A stretch of DNA of 7,070 bases from Chitinophagales bacterium (GTDB lineage Bacteria; Bacteroidota; Bacteroidia; Chitinophagales; UBA8649): assembly GCA_016777395.1 (NCBI GenBank), contig JADHRO010000109.1, positions 1 to 7,070 of the forward strand, given 5' to 3'. Every line of letters begins with the position of its first letter. Within the stretch, counting starts at the first letter, position 1. The position numbers and the translations under genes are program-made. This document shows, one piece after another, positions 5,437-7,070 of the stretch. The notes beneath the pieces were generated by a model. It was not told the origin of the DNA. It saw only the letters and a list, made by a program, of their open reading frames with translations, and ran no database searches.

Positions 5437-6999
5437 ATGTCTTTAATAGCGCAACTAAAACTCACTCCAGAGCAAGCCAACGATGCACGTGCCATTCAAG
5501 TGGCGACCTGTCAAGCTCTAAATTTTTCATTCGATGAAATTCAACATGTCCGTGTTTTACGCAAGTCGATGGATGCTCGAAGCAGAAATATCGTCTTCAA
5601 CCTAAAGGTAGAAGTGTTTCTTTATAATGAAGAAATAATCAACTCCAAAGAACACTTTACCCTCTCAAAGAAAAAAGCAAGCTCCTGTCATATTATAGGC
5701 CTGGGTCCCGCGGGTATCTATGCTGCTTTACAATGTATAGAAAATGGAATCAAACCTATTATCCTTGAACGGGGTAAAGCAGTAGAAAACAGACTGGTAG
5801 ATATTGCCGCTATAAACAAACAGCGGATAATTAACCCCGAAAGTAATTATTGCTACGGAGAAGGCGGAGCAGGTACCTATAGTGATGGCAAACTCTATAC
5901 TCGAAGTACAAAAAGGGGAAATGTAAAAAAGGTATTAGATACATTTATACAACATGGTGCGGATGAAAAAATATCCTATGAAGCACATCCTCATATTGGG
6001 ACAAACAAATTGCCAAGTATTATTTCTCGAATGCGAAAAACCATACTTGATTATGGTGGAGAAATTCATTTCGAGAAGAAACTCATAGATCTAGAACTAG
6101 CAGATAATAAAATCAACAAGCTGGTTTGTCAAGATGGTTCTGAATTTGCTTGCGAGCAACTCATCTTAGCCACAGGACATTCCGCTAGAGACATCTTTTA
6201 TCTCTTGAATAAAAAAGAAATCAAAATTGAGGCTAAGCCATTTGCACTTGGTGTTCGAATTGAACATACGCAAGCACTCATTGACTCCATTCAATACCGA
6301 CGACCAGCGCGCGGAAAAGATCTACCACCTGCAAGTTATAGCATCGTCAGCCAAGCTGGGGGCAGAGGTGTTTTTTCCTTTTGCATGTGTCCAGGTGGAG
6401 TCATCGCTTCTGCAAGTACTGATATTAATGAAACTGTGGTCAATGGTTGGAGTTCAAGCGCTAGGAATGGCACCTACTCAAACAGTGGAATGGTGGTAGA
6501 AGTGAAACCAGAAAATTGGACGGCATATAATCAACATGGAGCCCTCGCTGCCTTAAAATTTCAAGAACGAATTGAACGCAAGGCATTTAAAACAACGGGA
6601 AGCATCCAAGCTCCTGCTCAACGCATAGAAGACTTTATTCAAGGCAGAGCTTCTTCGAGCCTGCCAAGAACTTCTTATCAACCAGGAATTACAAGCACAG
6701 ACTTAAAAGAAATATTACCTGACTTTATTACCAAAAGTTTACGATTGGGGTTAATGGACTTTGGGAAGAAAATGCATGGTTACAGAACCAATGAAGCCAT
6801 CCTAGTGGGTGTAGAAAGCAGAACGAGCAGTCCTGTTAGAATACCTCGTGACAAAGAAAGCCTAAGACATCCACAAATAAAAAACCTATACCCTTGCGGA
6901 GAAGGGGCAGGTTATGCCGGCGGGATTGTAAGTGCAGCTATTGATGGGATGCGTTGTGCAAATGCCCTATATTTATCACAACAAGAAAAAGCCAATTAA
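5437..6999 (+). CDS. FAD-dependent dehydrogenase-like protein (COG2509 type)
   Basis: This 520-residue protein is predicted to be a cytoplasmic flavoprotein oxidoreductase; its substrate is not known. Residues 1-80 form the N-terminal domain usual for this family, with the RKSMDARSRNIVF segment at 42-54. The Rossmann FAD-binding motif follows at 84-98 (CHIIGLGPAGIYAAL, with G88, G90 and G93), and E111 in LERG fits the ribose-binding acid. The family signature GEGGAGTYSDGKLYTR lies at 141-156. The second dinucleotide-fold motif ILATGHSARD is at 243-252, and the C-terminal CGEGAGYAGGIVSAAIDG (487-504) closes the FAD site. There is no signal peptide, and the length is normal for the group. Such proteins are annotated as NAD(P)/FAD-dependent oxidoreductases, sometimes compared with the geranylgeranyl reductase or BFPP-like groups, without firm biochemistry. 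A 5-nt gap separates it from the next gene, suggesting co-transcription. Confidence 0.93.
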   Translation: MSLIAQLKLTPEQANDARAIQVATCQALNFSFDEIQHVRVLRKSMDARSRNIVFNLKVEVFLYNEEIINSKEHFTLSKKKASSCHIIGLGPAGIYAALQCIENGIKPIILERGKAVENRLVDIAAINKQRIINPESNYCYGEGGAGTYSDGKLYTRSTKRGNVKKVLDTFIQHGADEKISYEAHPHIGTNKLPSIISRMRKTILDYGGEIHFEKKLIDLELADNKINKLVCQDGSEFACEQLILATGHSARDIFYLLNKKEIKIEAKPFALGVRIEHTQALIDSIQYRRPARGKDLPPASYSIVSQAGGRGVFSFCMCPGGVIASASTDINETVVNGWSSSARNGTYSNSGMVVEVKPENWTAYNQHGALAALKFQERIERKAFKTTGSIQAPAQRIEDFIQGRASSSLPRTSYQPGITSTDLKEILPDFITKSLRLGLMDFGKKMHGYRTNEAILVGVESRTSSPVRIPRDKESLRHPQIKNLYPCGEGAGYAGGIVSAAIDGMRCANALYLSQQEKAN

Positions 7000-7004
7000 G
7001 CGCT

Positions 7005-7070
7005 ATGAGTTATACAAAATTAGATATTAAACAGATACTGAATAATCTTGAATTCAAGGGACTAAAACCC
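7005..7070 (+). CDS. Start of an unidentified gene, cut by the window end
   Basis: An open frame begins with ATG 5 nt after the FAD-protein stop and remains open for all 22 codons to the window edge. It begins MSYTKLDIKQILNNLEFKG and has no signal peptide. The close spacing supports it as a real co-transcribed gene, but the fragment is too short to recognise a family. No Shine-Dalgarno sequence precedes it. Confidence 0.6.
   Translation, partial: MSYTKLDIKQILNNLEFKGLKP

Noticed and set aside
6227..6499. A 90-codon plus-strand frame in another register inside the FAD-protein gene
   Set aside because: It is an out-of-frame shadow of a gene whose motifs continue without interruption through this region.
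1..7070. CRISPR array, tRNA, rRNA or insertion sequence
   Set aside because: I saw no regularly spaced direct repeats, tRNA-like folds, rRNA sequence, transposase gene or terminal inverted repeats on either strand.

Overview
The window looks like chromosomal DNA from a Bacteroidota bacterium, probably in or near the Flavobacteriia. The evidence is an AT-rich genome, starts mostly without Shine-Dalgarno sequences, a TAnnTTTG-type -7 promoter element, the rpmB-rpmG-DUF4295 gene order, a type IX secretion (T9SS) type B sorting domain (the 'gliding motility-associated C-terminal domain'), and a PorP/SprF-family protein. Genus and species cannot be called.

Layout. The left arm is on the minus strand. 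Reading leftwards from 2810, it holds a 494-residue exported glycine-rich protein, a 207-residue exported DUF4412-like protein 20 nt downstream, and then a housekeeping block of rpmB (bL28), rpmG (bL33, zinc-free type) and a 55-residue DUF4295 protein packed 2-3 nt apart. An ATG touching base 1 is probably the start of the next gene, ftsY in most relatives. The right arm is on the plus strand. From 2904 it holds a 474-residue T9SS type B cargo protein, a PorP/SprF outer-membrane protein 12 nt downstream, a 145-nt spacer with a good -7 promoter element, a 520-residue FAD-dependent dehydrogenase-like protein, and the first 22 codons of an unidentified gene.

How the genes fit together. The cargo and PorP/SprF genes form a two-gene unit of the SprB/SprF kind, in which the PorP/SprF protein is thought to assist export or surface attachment of its type B partner. 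The divergent glycine-rich protein is the most unusual item. Behind a signal peptide and a Bacteroidota surface-protein leader, its C-terminal ~290 residues follow the pattern of the glycine-rich, gp38-like receptor-binding tips of phage tail proteins, yet no phage genes surround it and it has no recognisable T9SS sorting domain. It may be a cell-surface or secreted adhesin. The ribosomal-protein block has two regulatory oddities: a 7-bp inverted repeat spanning its candidate promoter, and a strong Shine-Dalgarno sequence before rpmG that no other start in the window has.
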